55,993 nt of DNA, from contig NZ_NPDM01000010.1 of assembly GCF_002812085.1 (NCBI RefSeq), forward strand, positions 1-55,993. Reading direction: 5' to 3'. Within the stretch, counting starts at the first letter, position 1. Each line of letters begins with the position of its first letter. The translations under genes were made by a program, and so were the position numbers. Shown here piece by piece: positions 9,601-17,924 of this stretch. The notes below the pieces were generated by a model, which was not told the origin of the DNA, did not search any database, and saw only the letters and a list, made by a program, of their open reading frames with translations. The stretch is from Leptospira levettii. Its GTDB lineage: Bacteria; Spirochaetota; Leptospiria; Leptospirales; Leptospiraceae.

Positions 9601-10291
9601 AATCTTCCAATTGGATGTGGATGCGATCCTACAAAGTTCTGTATGGAAGTGGGCTTACCAAAAATCGTTTGTTCGATATCCAATCGAAGTTGAGGGTAAG
9701 GAACTTAAAATAGAAGAGACTGTTGCTTCCCTATTGAAACAAGCTATGACAGCAAAGATCAACCTTGCGACGGGCAATTCCATATCCTTAAGTGAATTAA
9801 AGGAAGAAGAAAAGTCCGCAGAATTAAAATTCCATTTATTCTTACAAAACTTACTCCTTGAAAGTGGTGCTTCCTTAACCGATGGTTTCGAACATTACTT
9901 AAAAGGAGCCATCGATTTGGTGTTTGTGAAGGACAAGAAATACTATATTGTCGATTATAAATCCAATCTCTTACCGAACAATGATTATAGTAGCGAAGCC
10001 GTCGCCAATGCCGTCCGAGATAAGGGGTATCTCTTCCAAAAGTCAGTGTATTCCTTTATTTTATTTGAATACCTAAAGTCTCTTTTTGGACCCGATGTAG
10101 CCTTAGACAAGTTTGGTGGAGCCTACTATTTATTCTTACGAGGGATGTCTGGGGATAAACAAACCGGTATCTACTCTGATTTAAAACATTCCGATTCCGA
10201 ATGGACTCTCGAGCAGTTCGAAGGGATCAAAAAAGAAGTGATGGCCTATATCCGTAGTGCTTCTGACCAATTAGAAAAGGTATATTCATGA
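6680..10291 (+). CDS. recB: Exodeoxyribonuclease V beta subunit RecB
   Basis: RecB, the 3'-5' SF1 helicase and nuclease subunit of RecBCD. The N-terminus carries Walker A ASAGTGKT (residues 14-21). UvrD-type motifs follow (LTFTEKAAGELKTRL, STIHGFC, CILDEFQDTDKNQ, GDPKQSIYGFRGAD, LETNYRST, LTIHASKGLEWPVV, LLYVALTRP). The C-terminal nuclease domain is intact: GAIDLVF (Asp1079) and VDYKSN (Asp1092, Lys1094) match the catalytic residues of E. coli RecB, and FGGAYYLFLRG follows. I choose ATG 6680, which has AAAGGA 9 nt upstream and starts 3 nt after the recC stop; a TTG at 6674 would overlap recC. Its stop overlaps recD by ATGA. Both activities should be functional. Confidence 0.95.
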   Translation: MDHPLRNHPNFIEASAGTGKTHLIMQMLGEVMTHDVTNHIKENRLLQFLVLTFTEKAAGELKTRLKLKILELYDNGKHPEYYQYLRDLDQVTISTIHGFCNMVLTEYPVETQNNPNVKLTSNEELIRKTFYELKRSQWEGRDKQSLANEILISNLKTKEDLVVNTTSKLLADTKDYVFPKFVSLDDCIHNAKKSNVLDDIPTICEALKGPIGEAIYAQGAKGSIPQWMENWSSLEPFANAIRSEDKKYIANELQRIADLGRSLGKDIGKARGFDYFLLEGSTIAKKLDQAAIALQGKIKSVVDSLKEIFPLDQLDYEGSIFLQNTVIDLTSKTKSIIDKGEYLTYDQMILKVYDVIVRNPNQTLVQSLQERFQVCILDEFQDTDKNQYQIFKTLFLDKDTKSRMLFCIGDPKQSIYGFRGADIGIYLDASRDFESKSTLETNYRSTKELIHGLNTIFHDETKEFGTTHFFPIEEPGSKKENYLYHKVFSPDPETIKYKYVNPDESAIHIFDFKERIQNVSKVRNTWAETIRNEIKRIQTKETILSYHKKGERAPQEIKLKDIAILCGNQKESALVESYLAKAGIPCSIYKQRGIYQSREADQIQNLLECLLGANSSQSYKKILFSDIFSIHPHEIQKFDEHSIDSYEKSLIDKWQRLVKENRYASFFRSVMDETKLFWLEGKSTLEWERKRTNFRQIFQKLLEIQLKSNCSLQELLSHLRELKQKKQSPEEEPLFDRETEEDSVQILTIHASKGLEWPVVFLFYFGNRGNNIPNKEYSIEIETPEGKKRKWILGLWDVNPDKEDEENHFLNEQKRLLYVALTRPNLRLYLPKLNWGRSNTLPNSGYSQILYQELQRIESLRKENPSLTSSFVFRDPSEIAEVQNTNPLPTNDTQPKKPTSPILYPSEIKIGRVLLQHSYTSLQASEKNLNVTQEEKKKELEETPDVEVSSTFELPSSAKIGNFLHNILELCDFSIFQLDVDAILQSSVWKWAYQKSFVRYPIEVEGKELKIEETVASLLKQAMTAKINLATGNSISLSELKEEEKSAELKFHLFLQNLLLESGASLTDGFEHYLKGAIDLVFVKDKKYYIVDYKSNLLPNNDYSSEAVANAVRDKGYLFQKSVYSFILFEYLKSLFGPDVALDKFGGAYYLFLRGMSGDKQTGIYSDLKHSDSEWTLEQFEGIKKEVMAYIRSASDQLEKVYS

Positions 10292-12090
10292 AAGTGATCG
10301 ATGAAAAAATCCAATCCTTTGTGAATTCCTTATATAATCTTTTCCCCGATTGGGACCCGTCACTCAAGGATACAATGGCAAGTTTACTGGTACAATCCCA
10401 AAGCGGAGATCTGTACATTCCTATCACAGATGACAACACAATCGATAAACTGAAATCGTATTTCCCGTTTGTGATTGAGAAAGTGGGAACAGAATCTCGA
10501 CTGTATCTGCAAAAAAGCCATTCAGAAAAAATCAAATTCGAATCTTTACTACGGTCATTCTTAAACCATAAAACAAACCAAAACAAGAAGCCAAAGATCA
10601 CTGACGAAGAAATCACAAAGATCGTTACAAGTTTAGAAACCGAATCAAAGATCACACTTGCGAAAGAACAAAGGGAAACAATCAGAGATGTCATCACCTC
10701 CAACTTTCGAGTGATCTCTGGTGGCCCAGGGACTGGGAAAACGACAGTGGTTTCCTTTCTCTTAATGGCATTATACCGATTGGAATTACTCACCAATGTG
10801 GAACGGATTGCACTTGTGGCACCAACAGGAAGAGCATCACAAAGATTAACTGAATCCATCCAAAGGAATTTAGAAAGATTTGCAGAGAATCCTTCTGAGT
10901 CTTCCAAGTTCCGTGGACAAACCATTCACAATGTTTTAAAAATCAATCCAACGACAAACCAAGCCAAATTTGGTGAGAAGCGGACTTTACCATATGATTT
11001 GATCATCATAGATGAAACGTCCATGGTGGATTTAAAATTGATGAATTTATTTTTTTCAGCAATCCATTTTGATACTCATATTATACTTCTCGGTGATCCG
11101 AACCAACTTCCTTCGGTTGGACAAGGTGAGGTATTAACCGATCTCATCACGACCTTAAAAAACAAAAAAGAATTTTTATCAGAACTTAAAAGTAACCACC
11201 GGTTTTCGAATGATTCTGAATTCAGTGTGTTTGCTGAAGTCGTCAAACAATCCTTTGATGAGAGTAATGAAACGAAATCGTTCCCAAAACCAAACCTTAT
11301 CACAAAAACAGAACTCCATTTGGGAAAGGATTTTGTTTGGATCCAAGGTGATAAAAAAACAAAGCAAACAAAGGGAAACCATCACGAGATCCTCGATTGG
11401 AACTTAGAGAGTATGGTTCCATTTTTATGGGAAGAATGGTATCTACACACTGCTAAAGAAGCCGCAAACCTCCATTGGGAACCGAACGCACTAAAAGACC
11501 CAAAGAATAAATTGATGTTTGAATCCATCTTAAATGAGTACAGATGTCTCACGATATTACGAAATGGTTACTTTGGAATTGAAGCCATCCAAAATCAGAT
11601 TTTGAGTTATGCCAAAAAACAAATCACAAATCCGAAAAACGAAACGAATCTCAAATACCGCCAGTTATCTAAGTCGTTTTACTTTGAAGGGATGCCCATC
11701 ATCATCCAATCAAATGACCAAATGAGAAAATTATTCAATGGTGACATTGGCCTTGTGGTTTCGATCCATTCTGAATTAAGGGCAGTATTCTCCATTGAAG
11801 ATCGTTTGTATTCCTTTGCACTGGATACACTACCTGACCATGAACCAGCTTTTTTTCTCACCATACACAAAAGCCAAGGTTCGGAATACAAATCGATTTT
11901 ACTCTATCTCCCTCCCATAACAGCTTTGGATGTGGATGCAGAAAACAATCTTTCCATTCTGAACCGAAGGATCTTGTACACGGCAATCACTCGCGCCAAA
12001 GAAAGAGTAATCCTACTTGGAGATTTCCAAACATGGGAATTTGGATTACAATCATTCCGCAAACGGTATACAGGAATTCAAATTTTTTAA
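10288..12090 (+). CDS. recD: Exodeoxyribonuclease V alpha subunit RecD
   Basis: RecD, the 5'-3' SF1B helicase of RecBCD; 600 aa against about 608 in E. coli. Walker A is GGPGTGKT (residues 145-152), followed by LVAPTGRASQRLTE, Walker B DLIIIDETSMVD, GDPNQLPSVGQGEVL, and the C-terminal FFLTIHKSQGSEYKSILLYL and LYTAITRAKERVILLG. The start ATG overlaps the recB stop as ATGA, indicating translational coupling and equal stoichiometry. The gene order recC-recB-recD matches enterobacteria, but no ptrA is present. It ends 17 nt before the convergent TonB receptor, with no obvious hairpin terminator between them. Confidence 0.95.
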   Translation: MKVIDEKIQSFVNSLYNLFPDWDPSLKDTMASLLVQSQSGDLYIPITDDNTIDKLKSYFPFVIEKVGTESRLYLQKSHSEKIKFESLLRSFLNHKTNQNKKPKITDEEITKIVTSLETESKITLAKEQRETIRDVITSNFRVISGGPGTGKTTVVSFLLMALYRLELLTNVERIALVAPTGRASQRLTESIQRNLERFAENPSESSKFRGQTIHNVLKINPTTNQAKFGEKRTLPYDLIIIDETSMVDLKLMNLFFSAIHFDTHIILLGDPNQLPSVGQGEVLTDLITTLKNKKEFLSELKSNHRFSNDSEFSVFAEVVKQSFDESNETKSFPKPNLITKTELHLGKDFVWIQGDKKTKQTKGNHHEILDWNLESMVPFLWEEWYLHTAKEAANLHWEPNALKDPKNKLMFESILNEYRCLTILRNGYFGIEAIQNQILSYAKKQITNPKNETNLKYRQLSKSFYFEGMPIIIQSNDQMRKLFNGDIGLVVSIHSELRAVFSIEDRLYSFALDTLPDHEPAFFLTIHKSQGSEYKSILLYLPPITALDVDAENNLSILNRRILYTAITRAKERVILLGDFQTWEFGLQSFRKRYTGIQIF

Positions 12091-12107
12091 TATAACTTTT
12101 TTTAGAT

Positions 12108-14504
12108 TCAAGAATCTCCATTCTTTAGTTTCACATCACTAAAAGCAAATTTCCCATCCAAACCAAAGTAATAGAATTTTGGTCGTTGCGGATTGTATTG
12201 CAAATCCCAAGCATCTAATGCATTGTCTACTCCCACAAACCATTGGAAGTGGCTTAAAAACTTCTGCGATAGCCTGATGTTTAAATTCGTATAGGGATTC
12301 ACCATACGATATCCATACGTGGGACTTGTGGTGCAATAGGAAAGATTCTTCTCCGCGCAGTAATCAGAAAGAACCGTTGGCAATGCTCCCAAAAGATTCT
12401 GAATTGAGTTTTGCGACTCTTGGTTTAAGGCAGTTTCCAAAGAATCAAAGTTAGATGGTAAATCCGGATTGCACCAAAGCGGATTTTTGATACAATAGTA
12501 TGGTTGTTTTCCAAAAACAACTGCAAAAACCGATAAGGAAATCCCACTTGATTTTTCTTCCACCCTAAGATTCAAATTCCAACGATGACGCCCCCGACCT
12601 TCCAATGGCAAATTGGTTAATTCATCTTTCGTATCTGTATACGTATACCCAACACCTGTTGTCACGATGTCAGTCAAACGGATACTAATGGAAGATTCAA
12701 TGCCTTGGGTCATTGCCTTTTGGTAATTGGATGTTTGGAACACCATAAGGCCTGATGCATCTCGAACAGGATTTGTTCGGTAACCAATTAAATTATCTAC
12801 ATTATTATGAAATAAATTTGAGCTATACCAAATCCGTTTGGTAATGTCCCATTCCCAACCGAAATTATAACTTCGTGATAATTCTGGTTTCAAATCAGAA
12901 TTCCCAACCACACGATACCCAACACCCGGATTCAAAAAATTAAAATACAAATCTTGGAAACTTGGCGCTCGGTATCCGAGTCCATTTGCCACTCGGATTC
13001 TAAATTGATCCGTGACGTCATATCGTACGGCAAGTTTGGGAAGCCACTCCCCTCCATAAATGGAATCGTGGTCATACCGAATCCCAGGAACTATTTGGAT
13101 TCTTGGTTTATCTGACACCCTCCACTCATCTTGCAAATAAAACGCATTGCGAAATCGGTAAGCATTCCCATTGATGGACTGGCCTTTCGTTAACAATGGA
13201 TTAAAATCTTCATAACAAACATTAGGATAGGTTCGTCGACAATCGGAAGCAATCCTTGCCGAAGAGATTTGATCTTGTAAATTTTCAGCTCCCACCGAAG
13301 TCACATGATTTTCAGATATTTTATAATCTACCCTGGTTCTCAATTCTGTGACTGCATTGTCAGTTCTTTGTTGTGAGTCTAAATCATCTGCTTTCCTTTG
13401 GTCCGTCACATAGAGATCTTGGAATCTGGAATAGTTTGCATTAAGATTTAAATTAATTTTTTGAGATGCAATCCAATCTACGTTAAATGCTCCCATAAAA
13501 TCATGAGTTTTGTTCCTTCGATCAAAAATGGTTCTGGGAGGTGATGCATCAACAGCGGATTGGTCTAAATGCCTATAATAAAACTGTCCTGTGAGAATCA
13601 AATTGTCAGTTGCCCGATAAACTGTCTTATTTGATAAATTCATATCATTAAAAGCACTTCCTGATGTAGACTCTAAGGGTGGAGTGTACATAGGAAAACG
13701 CGTAGCCAAAATGTATTGGCTGGCAAGAGGTGTATCAAACGTATATGGATTGTACCCTGGAGCTAGGGATGCATAACGCCCGTTCCTTGGACCAATTGTA
13801 GCATCTGGAGTAAGGTCATACCCTTCCCCTTTATGCCAACCTACTGTAAATAAGGTAGATAAATTATCAGACTTTGCCCCAACAGATGCATAGTTTCGGT
13901 ATTCCATATAAGGGCCAAAGTATCGTTCACTACCAGCACCACCTAACGAACGAAATTCTGCATAGAGAGGATCTTGTGCTTCTTTTGTGATGATATTGAT
14001 GACTCCTGCAATGGCATCAGAACCATAAATGGCAGAAGAAGCACCCTTTACGATTTCGATCCTTTCAATATCTTCTGCTTTAAAGCGAGTCAAATCAATT
14101 GAGCCACTAAAACGCCCTGTTGTCCTTTGGCCGTCCACTAAGATGAGAACATTTTGAGCAGACAAACCTTGTAACCGGACAGTCTGCCCTCTTTCTCCTG
14201 CCTGCGCAGGTTTTATCTCAATTCCCGGCACATTACCTAAGGTTTGAGATAAATCTCGAGCCCCCATAGCATCGATATCTTTTCTTGTGATGACCTCAGT
14301 TGTAATGGTAGAATCTTTTAATAAATTCTTTCGTCTTGTACCTGTGACTGTGATGATATTTGATTTATCTTCTATAGAATCCGTTTTGGATTCTGGATAA
14401 ATGCCCTGAAACGAAAATAATATAATGAAACTCCAAAATACAAGGAAAAATAAAACTCTCGTTACGTTGGATAAATCCAATGGTTTCATTAGAGTTTTTT
14501 CCAT
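12108..14504 (-). CDS. TonB-dependent outer membrane receptor, probable heme receptor
   Basis: Outer-membrane TonB-dependent transporter of 798 aa. After a signal region comes a plug domain (ITVTGTRRKN as candidate TonB box; LSQTLGNVPGIEIKP; LRLQGLSAQ-like VRLQGLSAQNVLILVDGQR; IERIEIVKGASSAIYGSDAIAGVINIITK). A beta-barrel follows. The barrel has GYRAPSFQDLYF and GNSDLKPELS, equivalent to the FRAP and NPDL boxes of heme receptors, but no His lies between them. The stop of the upstream HmuY-like gene overlaps a second in-frame ATG (14489) as TAATG, so that ATG may be the real start. Heme as substrate is inferred from the HmuY-like partner and the divergent hmuTUVS operon. Confidence 0.85.
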   Translation of the reverse strand: MEKTLMKPLDLSNVTRVLFFLVFWSFIILFSFQGIYPESKTDSIEDKSNIITVTGTRRKNLLKDSTITTEVITRKDIDAMGARDLSQTLGNVPGIEIKPAQAGERGQTVRLQGLSAQNVLILVDGQRTTGRFSGSIDLTRFKAEDIERIEIVKGASSAIYGSDAIAGVINIITKEAQDPLYAEFRSLGGAGSERYFGPYMEYRNYASVGAKSDNLSTLFTVGWHKGEGYDLTPDATIGPRNGRYASLAPGYNPYTFDTPLASQYILATRFPMYTPPLESTSGSAFNDMNLSNKTVYRATDNLILTGQFYYRHLDQSAVDASPPRTIFDRRNKTHDFMGAFNVDWIASQKINLNLNANYSRFQDLYVTDQRKADDLDSQQRTDNAVTELRTRVDYKISENHVTSVGAENLQDQISSARIASDCRRTYPNVCYEDFNPLLTKGQSINGNAYRFRNAFYLQDEWRVSDKPRIQIVPGIRYDHDSIYGGEWLPKLAVRYDVTDQFRIRVANGLGYRAPSFQDLYFNFLNPGVGYRVVGNSDLKPELSRSYNFGWEWDITKRIWYSSNLFHNNVDNLIGYRTNPVRDASGLMVFQTSNYQKAMTQGIESSISIRLTDIVTTGVGYTYTDTKDELTNLPLEGRGRHRWNLNLRVEEKSSGISLSVFAVVFGKQPYYCIKNPLWCNPDLPSNFDSLETALNQESQNSIQNLLGALPTVLSDYCAEKNLSYCTTSPTYGYRMVNPYTNLNIRLSQKFLSHFQWFVGVDNALDAWDLQYNPQRPKFYYFGLDGKFAFSDVKLKNGDS

Positions 14505-15178
14505 TGGAACTTCGGAAAACCTGATGTACCAGCTGCATTATAATAATCCAGAAACTGGACCGCATACTTTGCGCCGTCGCTTCCAGTCACAATGAATACT
14601 TTTGTCCTAGCAGTTAAGATTCCATTGGAATAAGAATACCAAGTACCATAACCGGATGGCATTGGTGATAGATCTAAGGGAGCCGCCATTGTCGGATTGA
14701 TACTTTCTGAGGAAGCAGATACAGGCCCTCCGCCTGAACTGGAAAGTTTTAGGTCAACTACAGCCGTACATTCTGATCCATTAAATGCATTGGAAAAGTT
14801 TGTTTGACCGGAATCACATGCTCCACCGGAGCCAGATCCACTTGTCCCACTATTCGTTGCTACATTGTATCGTTTGAAAGCAAGATCCCATTGACTATTT
14901 ACATCCGACAAAACTCCATTCCTTTTCAAACTTACATAGACCCAATTACAATTAGAAGACGCGTTAGCTGAAGTCGTAAAGGATCCAGAAGTCACAACAG
15001 CATTTGTTGGAACACTAGAGCAATTGGAACTCGTACTACTTTCATTTAATAATAAAAGCAAAGCCTGTGAATTATCTTCCGTCTTTGGTTTCATGGAACA
15101 TTGAATTTGGAAGGAACTAATAATAAGTAAAATGGAGTAAAAAAAACAGGTTTTTAAAATGAATTGTTTTGATGGCAT
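14489..15178 (-). CDS. HmuY-like heme-binding lipoprotein
   Basis: Exported 229-aa protein with a lipoprotein-like signal (IISSFQIQC) and a low-complexity Ser/Asn linker. The folded part shows the HmuY family pattern: SQWDLAFKRYNVATNSGTSG, then GSGGACDSG, and near the C-terminus KVFIVTGSDGAKYAVQFLDYYN. In Porphyromonas, HmuY captures heme and hands it to the TonB receptor HmuR. Here the gene sits directly upstream of a TonB receptor, overlapping it, which fits the same receptor-hemophore pairing. The axial heme ligands cannot be assigned from the sequence alone. A purine-rich AAGAAGAGAAAAG precedes the ATG. Confidence 0.75.
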   Translation of the reverse strand: MPSKQFILKTCFFYSILLIISSFQIQCSMKPKTEDNSQALLLLLNESSTSSNCSSVPTNAVVTSGSFTTSANASSNCNWVYVSLKRNGVLSDVNSQWDLAFKRYNVATNSGTSGSGSGGACDSGQTNFSNAFNGSECTAVVDLKLSSSGGGPVSASSESINPTMAAPLDLSPMPSGYGTWYSYSNGILTARTKVFIVTGSDGAKYAVQFLDYYNAAGTSGFPKFQWKKL

Positions 15179-15239
15179 ATCTTTTCTCTTCTTAAGATTT
15201 CATTGCCAGATCGAATATTCCGATCTGACTGAGTTTGAT

Positions 15240-15947
15240 TTATTGTACACTTTCCGATGAAACGACTATCTTTGATGCGGTTAAAAGACTCACATTGCTA
15301 AACCGAAAGAAGGACTGGCCACTCGTAGACAAAACATTCCCTGAGTTTGGCCAACTTCCATAATTGATGACTGCATTTTCCTTTAGAAGCGTGGCGGTAT
15401 TCTTACAATTTGCTCCACTCACACCCGTTACCCATAAATACGTGGTCGGTGCACTGGTTGTTCCTGAAAACGATACGCATAACTCTTGCTCTGTGGAAAA
15501 ACTAAATGCGGTTGAGTTGGCTCCACTTGCAGTTTGTCCCCCTTGGTAGTTCCCATATTCCAAGTTACGAAACCAAACATATGGATTCGGACTCGATACT
15601 GACTTACCTGCAACAAATGAATATTGTCCTGAAGCACTCGGTGTGGATGAAGTTGGTGTTTGTGAATATCCTAGGAATAAATAAAAGTATCCATTGTCCC
15701 CCAAGGCTTTCATTCCTTCCAAACGAAAGAAACGACCAGGACCTGCTTGTGGCGTACACAATGTTGCATACGAGCCAGATGTATACGATGTATCAATCTT
15801 AGTTTCACAGCGTTTGTTCGCATCAGCAGCTAACAATCCTAAAAAGACTGCAGTATCCGTTTGGGTGTCATCATCATCACATTGGATGGATACAAAACTG
15901 AAACAGATCAGTAGTCCCATTTTAAATATTCGGTTGGTTAGGTTCAT
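15240..15947 (-). CDS. Lipoprotein of unknown function in heme locus
   Basis: A 235-aa predicted lipoprotein: signal peptide with lipobox VSIQC followed by an acidic DDDD stretch, typical of surface-directed Leptospira lipoproteins. The mature part is rich in Ser, Gly, Tyr and Thr with four further Cys, suggesting a beta-rich exported domain. I do not recognise the family. The ATG has a strong AAGGAGAA site. It is the first gene of the minus-strand heme operon (lipoprotein, HmuY-like, TonB receptor), so a role in surface heme capture is plausible but inferred only from position. Confidence 0.7.
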   Translation of the reverse strand: MNLTNRIFKMGLLICFSFVSIQCDDDDTQTDTAVFLGLLAADANKRCETKIDTSYTSGSYATLCTPQAGPGRFFRLEGMKALGDNGYFYLFLGYSQTPTSSTPSASGQYSFVAGKSVSSPNPYVWFRNLEYGNYQGGQTASGANSTAFSFSTEQELCVSFSGTTSAPTTYLWVTGVSGANCKNTATLLKENAVINYGSWPNSGNVLSTSGQSFFRFSNVSLLTASKIVVSSESVQ

Positions 15948-16018
15948 GGTTGTTCTCCTTGATTAATTGATTCTAAGTCTCAAAAAAGAAACCTCCCCGA
16001 TTGCGTCAATGATTATTT

Positions 16019-16033
16019 TGAGTCTCATTCTCA
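16019..16033. promoter_or_regulatory. Candidate Fur-type iron box between the two heme operons
   Basis: TGAGTCTCATTCTCA matches the 7-1-7 Fur consensus TGATAATNATTATCA at 11 of 14 specified positions and is partly palindromic (TGAG...CTCA). It lies between the divergent heme arms, 42 nt before the chosen hmuT start and about 70 nt from the lipoprotein start. TTGACA at 16040-16045 could be a -35 element. Assignment to a Fur-family protein is inferred. Confidence 0.4.
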
Positions 16034-16074
16034 TTATTATTGACAAAGGACACACCCACTCTCAGTCTTGGCCC

Positions 16075-16941
16075 ATGATCCATACGCATAACCTATACAA
16101 AAAGATTTCCAAGTCCCTATTCTACTCCCTTCCCATTTTGATTCTATGCCTTGCCTCACCTCTATTGTCCGAGAAAAGGGAACGGATTGTTTCCCTTCAT
16201 GGAACAATCACAGAGATCGTGTTTGCACTAAAGGCCAATTCGACACTTGTTGCCATCGACTCAACCTCACGTTATCCGAAAGAAGTAACGTCTTTACCAG
16301 TAGTTGGTTACCAACGAACCTTAACAACGGAAGGCATATTAAGTTCTAAACCAACCTTAGTGATTGGTTTAGAAACAGCAGGGCCTGTCCAAACCATTCA
16401 GAATCTTAGAGAGACTGGAATCCAGGTCACACTCTTTCCCGATACATACAAACTAGATACACCCATTGATCGTGTGTTAGCTGTTGGGAACCTACTCGGA
16501 AAGAAAAAAGAAGCAGAAAGTCTTGTGAATCAAATTCGAACACAAACACAATCACTACAGTTGAAAAAAACGAATGTGAAAGTGATGTTTCTTTATTCAA
16601 GAAACCCAAGCTCTATCTTCATTTCCGGTTTAGGGACTGCTGCTCATTCCATGATCACCCTATCAGGTGCACAAAATGCTATCACCGAATTTTCAGAATA
16701 CAAACCACTCACGAGTGAAGCTTTAGTGAAAGCCAATCCAGATATCATTCTGATGCCAGAATCATCAGCTGAAGGATTCGGCGGTACAAATGCGATTTGG
16801 TCCATCAATGGAATCGAACTCACCAGGGCGGGGAAAGAAAAAAATATCATCCTAGTAGATGACCAGTTGCTGTTAGGATTTGGCCCTCGGCTTCCACAAG
16901 CACTAAAAACATTAAATGAGAAATGGAAACAAATGGAATGA
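16075..16941 (+). CDS. hmuT: Heme ABC transporter periplasmic binding protein HmuT
   Basis: Periplasmic heme-binding component of a class II ABC importer. A signal peptide (SLFYSLPILILCLASPLLS) precedes the TroA/BtuF-like fold: RIVSLHGTITEIVFALKANSTLVAIDSTSRYP is the typical first lobe, KPTLVIGLETAGP and LVKANPDIILMPESSAEGFGG the second. I place the start at ATG 16075 (289 aa), because the in-frame extension to 15967 would add an unlikely leader covering the promoter and Fur-like box. No clear ribosome site precedes either start. The stop overlaps the hmuU ATG. It delivers heme to HmuUV after outer-membrane uptake. Confidence 0.88.
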   Translation: MIHTHNLYKKISKSLFYSLPILILCLASPLLSEKRERIVSLHGTITEIVFALKANSTLVAIDSTSRYPKEVTSLPVVGYQRTLTTEGILSSKPTLVIGLETAGPVQTIQNLRETGIQVTLFPDTYKLDTPIDRVLAVGNLLGKKKEAESLVNQIRTQTQSLQLKKTNVKVMFLYSRNPSSIFISGLGTAAHSMITLSGAQNAITEFSEYKPLTSEALVKANPDIILMPESSAEGFGGTNAIWSINGIELTRAGKEKNIILVDDQLLLGFGPRLPQALKTLNEKWKQME

Positions 16942-17924
16942 AGAAACAAAAGTTCTTTATCTCATTCAGCATTCTATTCGCAGTCTTATCAACCATCATC
17001 TCATCTCAACTCGGAGCGATGAAGATTAATTGGAGCGAAATTTTGTTTATGGATTCAATCGAATCAAAAGTTTTCTTCGAGTTAAGAATCCCTCGCATCT
17101 TACTAGGGATTCTAGTAGGTGGTTCCCTTGCATGGTCGGGAGCACTCGCACAAGGTTTATTTCGAAATCCTATTGTTGATCCAGGACTCATTGGGATCAC
17201 TGCTGGGTGTTCTCTCTTTGCATCGATTGCCATTGTACTCGGTGGATTCATCCCATTCCTTCATACAATTTGGAGTGTTGTCATTTTTTCTTTTTTTGGT
17301 GGGATGATCTCCTGTTTTCTCATTTTCATTTTCGCAAATAGAAAAGGGAAAACAGACATTGAGTCAATTTTGTTATCTGGCATTGCAGTCAATTCACTTT
17401 GTTTTTCCTTTATTGGAATTTTAAGTTATCTAGCAAGTGAATCACAATTAAGAAATTTATCACTCTGGAATATGGGAAGTTTGGGTGGAGCGTCATGGAA
17501 CCTACTTAAATCATTTTCTATTTTCTATCTTCTCCCCATTTTCATAAGTCCTTTCCTGATCAAACCATTAAATGTACTTATCTTAGGGGAACGGGAAGCA
17601 AATCATTTAGGCGTCTCTGTTGAAATTCTAAAAACATGTATGATAGTTTTGATTGGGATAAGCGTAGGCTCTTGTATTTCCATTGTTGGGAATATCGGAT
17701 TCATTGGACTTGCAGTCCCACACATTGTGAGACTTGCCATCGGACAAGATTATCGTTACCTATTGTATGCTTCTTATTTTTTAGGCGGAGGACTTTTGTG
17801 TTTTGCTGATGCAATCTGTAGAGTGATCATCGCTCCATCCGAAATTCCAGTTGGCATCGTTTCAGCCTTACTCGGAGCTCCTTTTTTCCTAAATTTAATC
17901 CTAAAGAGGAAACAGTCATTATGA
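16938..17924 (+). CDS. hmuU: Heme ABC transporter permease HmuU
   Basis: FecCD/BtuC-family permease, about 328 aa with around ten membrane spans. Characteristic segments include RIPRILLGILVGGSLAWSGALAQGLFRNPIVDPGLIGITAG near the N-terminus, then LWNMGSLGGASW, LGEREANHLGVSVE (the loop contacting the ATPase) and GNIGFIGLAVPHIVRLAIG. The start is ATG 16938, which overlaps the hmuT stop as ATGA; an in-frame ATG 15 nt upstream is less likely. The next gene, hmuV, begins in the same ATGA arrangement. It forms the inner-membrane heme channel. Confidence 0.93.
   Translation: MKKQKFFISFSILFAVLSTIISSQLGAMKINWSEILFMDSIESKVFFELRIPRILLGILVGGSLAWSGALAQGLFRNPIVDPGLIGITAGCSLFASIAIVLGGFIPFLHTIWSVVIFSFFGGMISCFLIFIFANRKGKTDIESILLSGIAVNSLCFSFIGILSYLASESQLRNLSLWNMGSLGGASWNLLKSFSIFYLLPIFISPFLIKPLNVLILGEREANHLGVSVEILKTCMIVLIGISVGSCISIVGNIGFIGLAVPHIVRLAIGQDYRYLLYASYFLGGGLLCFADAICRVIIAPSEIPVGIVSALLGAPFFLNLILKRKQSL

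Noticed and set aside
15967..16074. Longer hmuT start
   Set aside because: It would place the Fur-like box and TTGACA element inside the coding region and produce an odd double-hydrophobic leader.
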